Of a DNA stretch of 22,589 nt, positions 15,384 to 21,607 are shown in pieces. The stretch is taken from assembly GCA_035449085.1 (NCBI GenBank), contig DAOTKE010000048.1, positions 1-22,589 of the forward strand. The letters run 5' to 3'. The notes beneath the pieces were generated by a model, which saw only the letters and a list, made by a program, of their open reading frames with translations, did no database searches and had not been told where the DNA came from. The stretch comes from DUPH01 sp035449085 (GTDB lineage Bacteria > Verrucomicrobiota > Kiritimatiellia > RFP12 > UBA1067). The position numbers and the translations under genes are program-made. Position 1 is the stretch's first letter. The number at the start of each line of letters is the position of its first letter.

Positions 15384-15397
15384 AAAGGAACAGGACG

Positions 15398-16123
15398 ATG
15401 AGTGCAAACAGCGTGGCGCGTGTTGCCGTATGGCTGTGCGTCTGCCTGTGCGGGGGGATGAGCGCCCCAGCCGTAGAGTGCGATGCCTCAGGCGTCTGCA
15501 CGACCACCGGCCGAGTGCAGACGGTCGCCAACGGAGGCAAGCAGATGTGGGCGCGTAGCCGCGTGTTCACGGACGCGCCGCCGCTGGATGTGGCGAAATG
15601 GCTGACGGAGAAGCCGGAGACCGACGGCAAGTTCGTGGTCATCGAGTTCTGGCGCACGTGGTGCGGGGCCTGCAAGCGGATGACGCCGCTGATGAACAGC
15701 TTGCAGAAAAAATTTGGCGACGAACTGGTGGTGATCGGGATCACCGGCGAGACCGAGGAACAGGTCAGGGCGTACAAGGGGCCCAAGAAAGAGTATGCGC
15801 TGGCTTTGGACCGCCCGTTGCCCGATGACGGAAAACAAAAGCCCCGTCAGACCGGCAGACCGGGGCCAGCGGATCGTTCCGATTCGGAGGAGGGGCCGGA
15901 TTGGGCAGATCTTTCGGCCAGCGCGCACCCGGATCAGGGCGCGTATGAGGCTCAGTTCGGGGTGTGGGGGTGGCCGCATGTCATTATTCTGGAACCGCAA
16001 TACCGAACGGTCATCTGGGAAGGCTTCCCGGGGCTCAAAGGGTATGAGCTGACCGAGGCGAAGGTCGCCAAGATCCTCGCGATCGGACGCGGGCAGGATA
16101 AGGACGCGAAAGCGAAGAAATGA
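15398..16123 (+). CDS. Exported thioredoxin-family protein with WCGAC active site and a hydrophilic insertion
   Basis: The start is ATG 15398 with AAGGA (15385-15389) eight bases upstream, giving 241 residues. The N-terminus is signal-peptide-like (MSANSVARVAVWLCVCLCGG, then a small-residue region). The thioredoxin fold shows VIEFWRTWCGACKRMTPLM with redox Cys89 and Cys92 and the cis-proline Pro193 in GVWGWPHVIIL. It probably acts in thiol-disulfide exchange in the periplasm, or as a TlpA/ResA-like reductase. About 40 residues rich in Pro, Gly, Asp and Arg (about 144-186) are inserted between the third strand and the cis-Pro loop. Two further cysteines (CDASGVC) follow the signal region; they could form a disulfide, or the first could be a lipid site, but the lipobox is poor. 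The C-terminus is lysine-rich. It may be co-transcribed with hemL, 58 bases downstream. Confidence 0.85.
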   Translation: MSANSVARVAVWLCVCLCGGMSAPAVECDASGVCTTTGRVQTVANGGKQMWARSRVFTDAPPLDVAKWLTEKPETDGKFVVIEFWRTWCGACKRMTPLMNSLQKKFGDELVVIGITGETEEQVRAYKGPKKEYALALDRPLPDDGKQKPRQTGRPGPADRSDSEEGPDWADLSASAHPDQGAYEAQFGVWGWPHVIILEPQYRTVIWEGFPGLKGYELTEAKVAKILAIGRGQDKDAKAKK

Positions 16124-16181
16124 CGTGAACGCCCCTTTTTCATGTTGGGGCATCAGGATCAATGTGTAAGGCGGTGTGTCC

Positions 16182-17456
16182 ATGCTCAATCATGAAGCTT
16201 TGTTTGCGCGCGCGTGCCGGGTGATCCCGGGCGGGGTCAACAGTCCGGTGCGTGCCTTCAACGGTGTCGGCGGCACGCCGCTGTATGTCGAGTCCGGGAA
16301 AGGCTCGCACATCCAGACGGCGGACGGCCGCACGCTGGTGGATTTCTGCTGCTCGTGGGGGGCGATGATCCTCGGGCACGCGCACGGCGAAATGGTTGCG
16401 GCGATTCAGTCGCGAGTGCTTTTCGGTACGACCTTCGGCATCAACACGCCGGATGAGGTGCTCTTCGCCGAACGGCTGTGCGAACGGGTGCCCGGCCTGG
16501 AGCGGGTGCGGCTGGTCAACTCCGGGACCGAGGCGGTGATGACCGCACTGCGCATCGCGCGCGGGGTGACGGGGCGCAAGCGCATCATCAAATTCGACGG
16601 CTGTTATCACGGTCACAGCGACAGTGTGCTGGTTTCGGCGGGCAGCGGCCTGTTGACCGGCGGCACGGTCAGCTCGCTGGGTGTCTCGAGGCATGTGGCA
16701 AGCGACACCTTCGTCGCGCCGTACAACGATATCGACGCGGTGAAAGCGCTGATTCACGAGAAGGGCTCGGAGGTGGCGGCGATCATCGTGGAGCCGGTCG
16801 CCGGCAACATGGGCCTTGTCCTGCCGGAGCCTGAGTTCCTCGTGAAACTGCGTCACGCGGCGGACCGATGCGGCGCGTTGCTGATTTTCGACGAGGTCAT
16901 TTGCGGATTCCGCTTTACCCTCTCCTCGTACGCATCGACGGTCGGCGTGAAGCCGGATCTGATCACATTGGGCAAGGTGATCGGCGGCGGTCTGCCACTG
17001 GCGGCGGTGGGCGGGGCCGCGGTCTTCATGGAGGAACTGGCGCCGAACGGCAAAATCTACCAGGCCGGCACGTTGTCGGGCAACCCGCTGGCCGTCGCCG
17101 CCGGCCTGAAGACCCTGGACGTGCTGGAACGGGAGAATCCCTATCCGCGCATGTCCGAGTTGGGAAGGCGTCTGGCGGATACGGTCAACACGGCGGCGGC
17201 CGCGCATGGCCTGCCGTTTCATTGCTCACAGTATCAGGGCGTGTTCACCTTTTTCTGCACGCCCGATCCGGTGCGCGACTTGGCGACGGCGAAACGGAGC
17301 GACACTGCGGCCTACGCGCGTCTCTTCCATTCCGTGCTGAACAAGGGATTCTACCTGCCGCCGTCGCAATTTGAACTGGGGTTCATCTCTGCCGCGCACA
17401 GCGAGGAGGAGATCGATGGCTTGGCGCGGGCGGTCATCGACGCGTGGCGACATTGA
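16182..17456 (+). CDS. hemL: Glutamate-1-semialdehyde 2,1-aminomutase
   Basis: This PLP enzyme converts glutamate-1-semialdehyde to 5-aminolevulinate, the last step of the C5 route to heme and other tetrapyrroles, in the cytosol. The family signatures are continuous: IPGGVNSPVRAFNGVGGTP near the N-terminus, VNSGTEAVMTALRIARG, KFDGCYHGHSD, EPVAGNMG, IFDEVICGFR and TLGKVIGGGLPLAAVGG, where Lys265 forms the Schiff base with PLP. The 424-residue length matches the family. The ATG at 16182 is preferred over an in-frame GTG at 16176 because AAGG (16168-16171) lies ten bases before it but only four before the GTG. It is followed closely by panC, probably in one transcript. Confidence 0.97.
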   Translation: MLNHEALFARACRVIPGGVNSPVRAFNGVGGTPLYVESGKGSHIQTADGRTLVDFCCSWGAMILGHAHGEMVAAIQSRVLFGTTFGINTPDEVLFAERLCERVPGLERVRLVNSGTEAVMTALRIARGVTGRKRIIKFDGCYHGHSDSVLVSAGSGLLTGGTVSSLGVSRHVASDTFVAPYNDIDAVKALIHEKGSEVAAIIVEPVAGNMGLVLPEPEFLVKLRHAADRCGALLIFDEVICGFRFTLSSYASTVGVKPDLITLGKVIGGGLPLAAVGGAAVFMEELAPNGKIYQAGTLSGNPLAVAAGLKTLDVLERENPYPRMSELGRRLADTVNTAAAAHGLPFHCSQYQGVFTFFCTPDPVRDLATAKRSDTAAYARLFHSVLNKGFYLPPSQFELGFISAAHSEEEIDGLARAVIDAWRH

Positions 17457-17473
17457 AAACGAGTGCGATAAAC

Positions 17474-18316
17474 ATGAAAATGGTCCAGATCAGGCAAGCG
17501 GACGAGATGCAGGCTTGGGCCTTGGCCCGGCGTCAGGAAGGCCTGCGTATCGGATTGGTGCCCACAATGGGGTATCTGCATGAGGGACACCTCTCGCTGA
17601 TTGCCGAGGCCCGCAAGCACGTGGATCTGGTCGTGGTCAGTCTCTTTGTCAATCCGGCCCAGTTCGGCCCTGGCGAGGATTTTGAAAAATATCCGCGCGA
17701 TGAAGCGCGTGACCTCGACCTGTGCGAGCGGGCGGGGGCGGCGGCGGTCTTTGTGCCGCCCGTGGCGACCATGTACGCGCCGGATGCCAGTGTCTTTGTC
17801 ACGGAGGAACGTCTGTCCACCGGTTTGTGCGGCGCACGGCGTCCCGGACACTTTCGGGGCGTCTGCACGGTGGTAGCCAAGCTGTTCAACCTGATGTTGC
17901 CGCATCTGGCGGTGTTCGGCCAGAAGGATTATCAGCAGGCGGCCGTCATCCGGCGCATGGTGCGCGATCTGAACTTCCCCATTGAGATCGTGGTGGCGCC
18001 GATCATCCGTGAACCCGACGGGCTGGCCATGAGTTCGCGCAATGTCTATCTCTCGCCCGACGAGCGGCAGCGCGCGCTGGGTTTGAGCCGTGCCCTCCAG
18101 GGAGCGGCTGACTGCGTGGGGGACGGCGGTGCGGATGCGGCGGAGGTGCGTGCCCGTATGGAGGAGGTGCTCAATGAACATGCCTTGCGGATCGACTATG
18201 CCGAGATCGTGGATGCCGAGAGTTTGGAACCCGTGTCGGACGTGCGGCATGGGGATGTGGCACTGGTCGCGGCCTATTGCGGGCGCACACGCCTGATTGA
18301 CAATCGGGTGCTGTAG
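17474..18316 (+). CDS. panC: Pantothenate synthetase (pantoate-beta-alanine ligase)
   Basis: This 280-residue cytosolic enzyme condenses pantoate and beta-alanine with ATP, through a pantoyl-adenylate, to make pantothenate for coenzyme A. It has the nucleotidyltransferase HIGH-type motif PTMGYLHEGHLSL (residues 30-42), VNPAQFGPGEDFEKYPRD, the ATP/pantoate site FGQKDYQQ and the KMSKS-like loop PDGLAMSSRNVYLS. The ATG at 17474 is chosen because it gives the normal family N-terminus; a GTG at 17444 overlaps hemL without a ribosome-binding site, and another ATG lies at 17480. The Shine-Dalgarno for any start is weak, so translation may depend on coupling to hemL, whose stop is 17 bases away. No panB or panD is in the window. 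Confidence 0.96.
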   Translation: MKMVQIRQADEMQAWALARRQEGLRIGLVPTMGYLHEGHLSLIAEARKHVDLVVVSLFVNPAQFGPGEDFEKYPRDEARDLDLCERAGAAAVFVPPVATMYAPDASVFVTEERLSTGLCGARRPGHFRGVCTVVAKLFNLMLPHLAVFGQKDYQQAAVIRRMVRDLNFPIEIVVAPIIREPDGLAMSSRNVYLSPDERQRALGLSRALQGAADCVGDGGADAAEVRARMEEVLNEHALRIDYAEIVDAESLEPVSDVRHGDVALVAAYCGRTRLIDNRVL

Positions 18317-18329
18317 GTAACAGGCCAAG

Positions 18330-18357
18330 AAACCCGAAACCAGAAACCCGAAACCCG
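18330..18357. repeat. Tandem 7-bp repeat, four units (AAACCCG)
   Basis: Units are AAACCCG, AAACCAG, AAACCCG and AAACCCG, head to tail in the 51-bp spacer between panC and larE. The next five bases are AAAGG, which both begin a fifth partial unit and form the probable Shine-Dalgarno of larE, five bases before its ATG. Copy-number change would alter the distance to panC but not the ribosome-binding site. Confidence 0.8.
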
Positions 18358-18367
18358 AAAGGTACGC

Positions 18368-19180
18368 ATGGACGAAACGATACTGGCAGACAAAGAACGG
18401 CGGTTGCATGAGGCGTTAAAAGGTTATGGACGGGTGGCCGTCGGCTTTTCTGGCGGGGTAGACAGTACGCTGTTGCTGCGTGTCGCACGGGATGTGCTGG
18501 GGGCGGATCAGGTGCTGGCGGTGATCGCCGACTCGCCCAGCATGCCGCGCAAAGAGTTTGCCGAAGCGCGTGCGCTGGCCGAGGCCATGGGGGTGGCGTG
18601 CGAGGTGATCTATCCGACCGAACTGGACGACCCCAACTACACGGAGAACTCCAAAGACCGTTGCTATTTTTGTAAGAAACATCTGTTTGAACGGATCGTC
18701 GCGATTGCGTCCGAACGCGGTTATCACGCGGTTCTCGACGGTAACAATGCCGATGACGCGGGGGACTACCGGCCCGGGCGGCGCGCGGCGGCGGAGCTGG
18801 GCGTGAAGAGTCCTTTGCTGGATGCCGGGTTGACCAAAGCCGAGATCCGCACACTCTCTGCGCGTGCTGGGCTGCCAACAGCAGACAAGCCGGCCATGGC
18901 GTGTCTCGCGTCGCGCATCCCTTACGGTTCGCGGGTTACGGCTGAAGTGTTGGGACAGGTTGAGCGTGCGGAAGAAGCGTTGAAAGCGGCGGGCTTCACG
19001 CATTGCAGGGTACGCCATCACGGCGATGTCGCGCGGATCGAGGTGCCGGAGTCCGATCTACAGCGTCTGGTGGCGTTCGAAGGACGCCGCCAGCTCGTTG
19101 AAGCGATCAAGGCCGCGGGATTCCGGTATGTGACGCTGGATCTGTTGGGATACCGTATGGGCAGCATGAATGAAGGATGA
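18368..19180 (+). CDS. larE: LarE-family ATP-dependent sulfur transferase (three-cysteine type)
   Basis: This 270-residue PP-loop ATPase carries the signature SGGVDS (residues 28-33) within VAVGFSGGVDSTLLLRVA. LarE adenylates the pyridinium dicarboxylate precursor and inserts sulfur to build the nickel-pincer nucleotide cofactor of lactate racemase and related enzymes. Family features include YTENSKDRCYFCKKHLF, LDGNNADDAGDYRPG and MACLASRIPYGSRVT. Three cysteines are placed as in homologues that bind a [4Fe-4S] cluster (Cys99, Cys102, Cys179), unlike the single sacrificial cysteine of Lactobacillus plantarum LarE, so the sulfur may be supplied catalytically. The start at ATG 18368 uses AAAGG (18358-18362). 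No larA, larB or larC is nearby. The specific substrate is inferred from family membership. Confidence 0.88.
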   Translation: MDETILADKERRLHEALKGYGRVAVGFSGGVDSTLLLRVARDVLGADQVLAVIADSPSMPRKEFAEARALAEAMGVACEVIYPTELDDPNYTENSKDRCYFCKKHLFERIVAIASERGYHAVLDGNNADDAGDYRPGRRAAAELGVKSPLLDAGLTKAEIRTLSARAGLPTADKPAMACLASRIPYGSRVTAEVLGQVERAEEALKAAGFTHCRVRHHGDVARIEVPESDLQRLVAFEGRRQLVEAIKAAGFRYVTLDLLGYRMGSMNEG

Positions 19181-19197
19181 AGAAACAAGGGGAAAAC

Positions 19198-19225
19198 ACT
19201 CAACGTTCAACTCTCAACATCCAAT
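19198..19225. repeat. Degenerate 7-bp tandem repeat, four units (NNTCAAC)
   Basis: Units read ACTCAAC, GTTCAAC, TCTCAAC and ATCCAAT, in the spacer after larE and upstream of the rplU promoter. As in the tract at 15103, the last four bases of each unit are conserved and the first positions vary. Confidence 0.6.
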
Positions 19226-19256
19226 TGGCTGGGTTGAAAAAAGCCGGGAAGGCCGC

Positions 19257-19286
19257 TTGACAGTCCAGGCACGAATCGGGTAACTT
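19257..19286 (+). promoter_or_regulatory. Promoter of the rplU-rpmA operon
   Basis: A consensus TTGACA (19257-19262) lies 18 bases before TAACTT (19281-19286). The leader to the rplU start at 19356 is about 63 bases long and contains TCCGG (19302-19306) paired with CCGGA (19317-19321), a small hairpin that could serve as an L21 autoregulatory leader; that role is speculative. Confidence 0.6.
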
Positions 19287-19355
19287 AAACGTCCTATTCG
19301 TTCCGGCGGAAGGTTTCCGGAGTTGGCGAATTCCTCATCGATGAAGGATCATAAC

Positions 19356-19670
19356 ATGGATGCGTATGCGGTTCTAGAAACCGGTGGCAAGCAGTATCGC
19401 GTGGCCGCAGGTGACACGATTGAGATCGAGCGTTTGGATGCCGAGGCCGGGCAGGACGTGGCATTGGAAACGGTTCTGGCTTGTTCCGACGGCAACGAGT
19501 TGAAGATCGGCATGCCGTATGTGAACGGCGCGAAGGTGATCTTGACCATCGTCGGCCATAAGCGCGGCAAGAAAGTGATCAATTTCAAGAAAAAGCGCCG
19601 GAAGGGCTATGCCCGTAAGGTCGGACATCGTCAGGAATTGACGGTTGCGACGGTCAAGGCGATCGCCTAA
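19356..19670 (+). CDS. rplU: 50S ribosomal protein L21
   Basis: This 104-residue protein binds 23S rRNA in the large subunit. The sequence follows the family throughout: YAVLETGGKQYRVAAGDTIEIERL, a central KIGMPYVNGAKV, the basic loop KKVINFKKKRRKGYARKVGHRQ and the ending TVATVKAIA. The ATG at 19356 is selected by AAGGA (19344-19348) seven bases upstream and by the usual MYAV-like N-terminus; 11 extra in-frame codons upstream (from a TTG) are rejected. It is first in the conserved rplU-rpmA-obg order, with rpmA 17 bases downstream. Confidence 0.96.
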   Translation: MDAYAVLETGGKQYRVAAGDTIEIERLDAEAGQDVALETVLACSDGNELKIGMPYVNGAKVILTIVGHKRGKKVINFKKKRRKGYARKVGHRQELTVATVKAIA

Positions 19671-19687
19671 GCAGAGGAGTGTGAGTT

Positions 19688-19939
19688 ATGGCAGGTGCAG
19701 CAGCAGCAAGAAACGGGCGCGACAGTAACGCCAAACGCTTGGGCGTCAAACGCTATGACGGGCAGGTCGTGAAGGCGGGCTCGATCATTATCCGTCAGCG
19801 CGGGACCAAAGTCCATCCCGGCCAGAATGTCGGTTGCGGGCGTGATTTCACCCTGTTCGCGCTGATCGACGGTGCCGTGAAGTTCCAGAAGGAAGGCACG
19901 GTTGTCAGTGTGCTCCCCGTCGCAGCGGCGGCGGAATAA
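19688..19939 (+). CDS. rpmA: 50S ribosomal protein L27 with atypical N-terminus
   Basis: This 83-residue protein is preceded by GAGGAG (19674-19679) at eight bases. The body is standard L27: RNGRDSNAKRLGVKRYDGQ, IIIRQRGTKVHPGQNVGCGRDFTLFALIDG, VKFQKEG. In bacteria the L27 N-terminus reaches the peptidyl-transferase centre, and in E. coli it reads MAHKKAGGST before RNGRDS. Here it is MAGAAAA: three residues shorter, without the His-Lys-Lys, and encoded partly by four GCA triplets in a row. The alanines could be a lineage trait or result from triplet-repeat change. The C-terminus also ends in an alanine-rich stretch. It is co-transcribed with rplU. Confidence 0.95.
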   Translation: MAGAAAARNGRDSNAKRLGVKRYDGQVVKAGSIIIRQRGTKVHPGQNVGCGRDFTLFALIDGAVKFQKEGTVVSVLPVAAAAE

Positions 19940-19958
19940 ACACAGCAGATCTTTCAAT

Positions 19959-20014
19959 CCTTTGCAGCCGCTTCCGCGTGCAAAGGCCGGCGGCACCCTT
20001 TGCGGTGCCGTTTT
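19959..20014 (+). terminator. Tandem hairpins ending the rplU-rpmA transcript
   Basis: Two hairpins follow rpmA. The first pairs CCTTTGCA (19959-19966) with TGCAAAGG (19979-19986). The second pairs CGGCACC (19991-19997) with GGTGCCG (20004-20010), six-base loop, followed by TTTT (20011-20014). The second has the form of an intrinsic terminator with a short U-tract, so some read-through into obg is likely, since no separate obg promoter is obvious. Confidence 0.7.
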
Positions 20015-20044
20015 GCGTCCCTAGGGAACGCGTGAATTGAAGCC

Positions 20045-21199
20045 GTGAAGACACGTACGTTTGTAGACCATGTGACGGTCCAGGTGCGGGCCGGCAAGGG
20101 CGGCGACGGCAGCAGCAGTTTCCGCCGCGAGGCGTGCGTGCCGGAGGGCGGCCCGGACGGCGGCGACGGCGGTCGCGGCGGCCATGTGATTTTTCGCGGC
20201 AGCCACGATGTCAACTCGCTGGTCGCGCTTTACTTTGCCCCGCTGCTGTTTGCCGAGGACGGTGTCGCAGGACGCGGCCAGAAAATGTACGGCCGCGCAG
20301 GTAACGACCTGATCGTGCCGGTGCCGTGCGGCACCTCGGTCTACGACGCCGAGACGGGCGCGTTGGTGGCGGACATCGTGGAGGACGGGCAGGAGGTGAT
20401 CATCGCGCGCGGCGGCAGAGGCGGCCTCGGCAACGTCCACTTCAAGACCTCGACCCATCAGGTGCCGACCGAACACACGCCCGGCGAGCCGGGCGAGGAG
20501 TTCCGGCTGCGGCTGGAGCTGAAGACCATCGCGGATGCGGGCCTGCTCGGCTTCCCGAACGCCGGCAAATCCTCGCTGCTCGCGTGCGTCAGTGCGGCCC
20601 GTCCCAAGATCGCCAGTTACCCGTTCACGACGCTCAATCCGATCGTCGGCACGATCCATTATCCCGATTTTTCGCAGATCCGCGTGGCCGATGTGCCCGG
20701 CATCATCGAAGGCGCGGCGTCGGGCGTCGGACTCGGCATTGATTTTCTCAAGCACATCGCCCGCTCGCGCGTGCTGGTCTATGTGATCGACATGGCGGGC
20801 ACGGACAACCGCAAGCCTTGGGAAGATTACCTCACGTTGCGCCGCGAGATCGAACAGCACGACGCGGCGTTGCTCGAGCGTCCCGCCGTTGTGCTCGCCA
20901 ACAAGATGGATGAGGCGGCGGCGGTCACCAATCTGCCACGGTTCATCAAGGAAACCGGTGTCTCGCCGGTGCCGGTCTCCGCGCTCGATCCGAGTGATGC
21001 GGGCGTGGCCGCCTTCAAGCGGCAACTGTGGGAACTGCTCAAGCCTGTCCCCAAAGGAACCTGGCAGGCGGTAGACGTGCCGCTGGACAACACAGATGCG
21101 CCGATCGACCCGGACGCGGAGGTGCTGCCGGAGTCCGCACTGGCGCGGGCGCCTTTCCTGGATCTGTCGCGCCGCGAGCCGAAAAAGAAAAGGCGCTGA
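20045..21199 (+). CDS. obgE: Obg-family ribosome-associated GTPase
   Basis: This 384-residue GTPase is involved in late 50S assembly and stress response. The glycine-rich Obg fold occupies about residues 1-160 (GKGGDGSSSFRREACVPEGGP, DGGDGGRGGHV). The G domain follows: G1 GFPNAGKSS (169-177, Lys175), G2 TTLNPIVGTI, G3 DVPGIIEGA, G4 NKMDEA and G5 VSALD. After the G domain there is only a short acidic then basic tail (PKKKRR) and no OCT domain. The start is GTG 20045, the only one giving the family N-terminus; the upstream GAAG is a poor Shine-Dalgarno. Its TGA stop is immediately adjacent to the TGA of the opposite-strand hydrolase fragment, giving the sequence TGATCA with no room for a terminator. 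Confidence 0.96.
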   Translation: MKTRTFVDHVTVQVRAGKGGDGSSSFRREACVPEGGPDGGDGGRGGHVIFRGSHDVNSLVALYFAPLLFAEDGVAGRGQKMYGRAGNDLIVPVPCGTSVYDAETGALVADIVEDGQEVIIARGGRGGLGNVHFKTSTHQVPTEHTPGEPGEEFRLRLELKTIADAGLLGFPNAGKSSLLACVSAARPKIASYPFTTLNPIVGTIHYPDFSQIRVADVPGIIEGAASGVGLGIDFLKHIARSRVLVYVIDMAGTDNRKPWEDYLTLRREIEQHDAALLERPAVVLANKMDEAAAVTNLPRFIKETGVSPVPVSALDPSDAGVAAFKRQLWELLKPVPKGTWQAVDVPLDNTDAPIDPDAEVLPESALARAPFLDLSRREPKKKRR

Positions 21200-21607
21200 T
21201 CACTTGCGTTGCCAGCGGTCTTTTTCCTCCAACACCTTCCGTGGGCCGTCGCCCATGAGCCACGCACGCGCAGCAACGTCTTCGCGCAGGTAGGCGTCCC
21301 AGAACGCGGTGCTGAGCGCGAGAATCGCGCGGTGATGGCTGGGGTTGCGTGGTTCTTGGTCGCCAGGTAACGGTCGGTCGCCGAAGGCGGAGTGTTCCGC
21401 GTTGTCTAGGATCAGTTCATAGTGCTCGCCGCGGGGTAGCGCAGGGAACACCGCCAGACGCGACGGGACATCAGTTCTGCCGATCGGAGAGCTGTCTTTC
21501 GTTCCGGTCATCAGTAACCAGGGAATCGCAACGGCGCCAACCATAAGGCGTGCCTTTCGGGCTGTACGCACGTCTGGCATCACTGTGAGAGCGGCGTGAG
21601 GGCTCAT
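21200..21607 (-). pseudogene. C-terminal fragment of an alpha/beta hydrolase (dienelactone hydrolase-like)
   Basis: The 135-residue frame begins ATG 21607, overlapping the stop of the upstream surface-protein gene as ATGA. It matches only the second half of an alpha/beta hydrolase: AIPWLLMTGTKDSSPIG with the likely catalytic Asp, ELILDNAEHSAFGDR with the likely catalytic His, and a C-terminal helical segment (HHRAILALSTAFWDAYL, GPRKVLEEKDRWQRK). The nucleophile elbow (GxSxG) and the strands before it are missing and are not found in another frame upstream, where the beta-strand protein lies. It is probably a truncated, inactive remnant left by deletion or recombination. It could be translated through coupling, but without the nucleophile it should not act as a hydrolase. 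Confidence 0.65.

Larger units (their letters stand above)
15015..15397. other. 383-bp spacer with repeats and palindromes, no gene recognised
   Basis: This spacer lies between divergent genes, the cyclophilin (minus) and the thioredoxin-like gene (plus). It holds the palindrome CCCATGGG (15063-15070), a period-7 repeat (15103-15130), a cluster of hairpin-forming palindromes (15154-15239), a C8 tract (15338-15345) and the promoter of the rightward gene. Open frames crossing it lack initiation signals and family resemblance. An uncharacterised small RNA or a decayed mobile element is possible. No clear promoter for the cyclophilin gene was found, although TAATAC on the minus strand near 15037-15042 could be a -10 box. 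Confidence 0.5.

Noticed and set aside
15256..15786. 176-codon minus-strand frame across the spacer into the thioredoxin-like gene
   Set aside because: It is mostly antisense to a well-supported gene, with no start signal; its tail in the spacer gave no family resemblance.
16131..16151. GCCCC/GGGGC hairpin between the thioredoxin-like gene and hemL as a terminator
   Set aside because: The stem is only five base pairs and no T-run follows, so read-through into hemL is more likely.
16140..17222. 360-codon open frame on the minus strand
   Set aside because: It is antisense to hemL, has a biased Arg/His/Gln composition and no domain resemblance. The antisense frames over panC (17351-18409) and obg (20021-21025) were rejected for the same reason.
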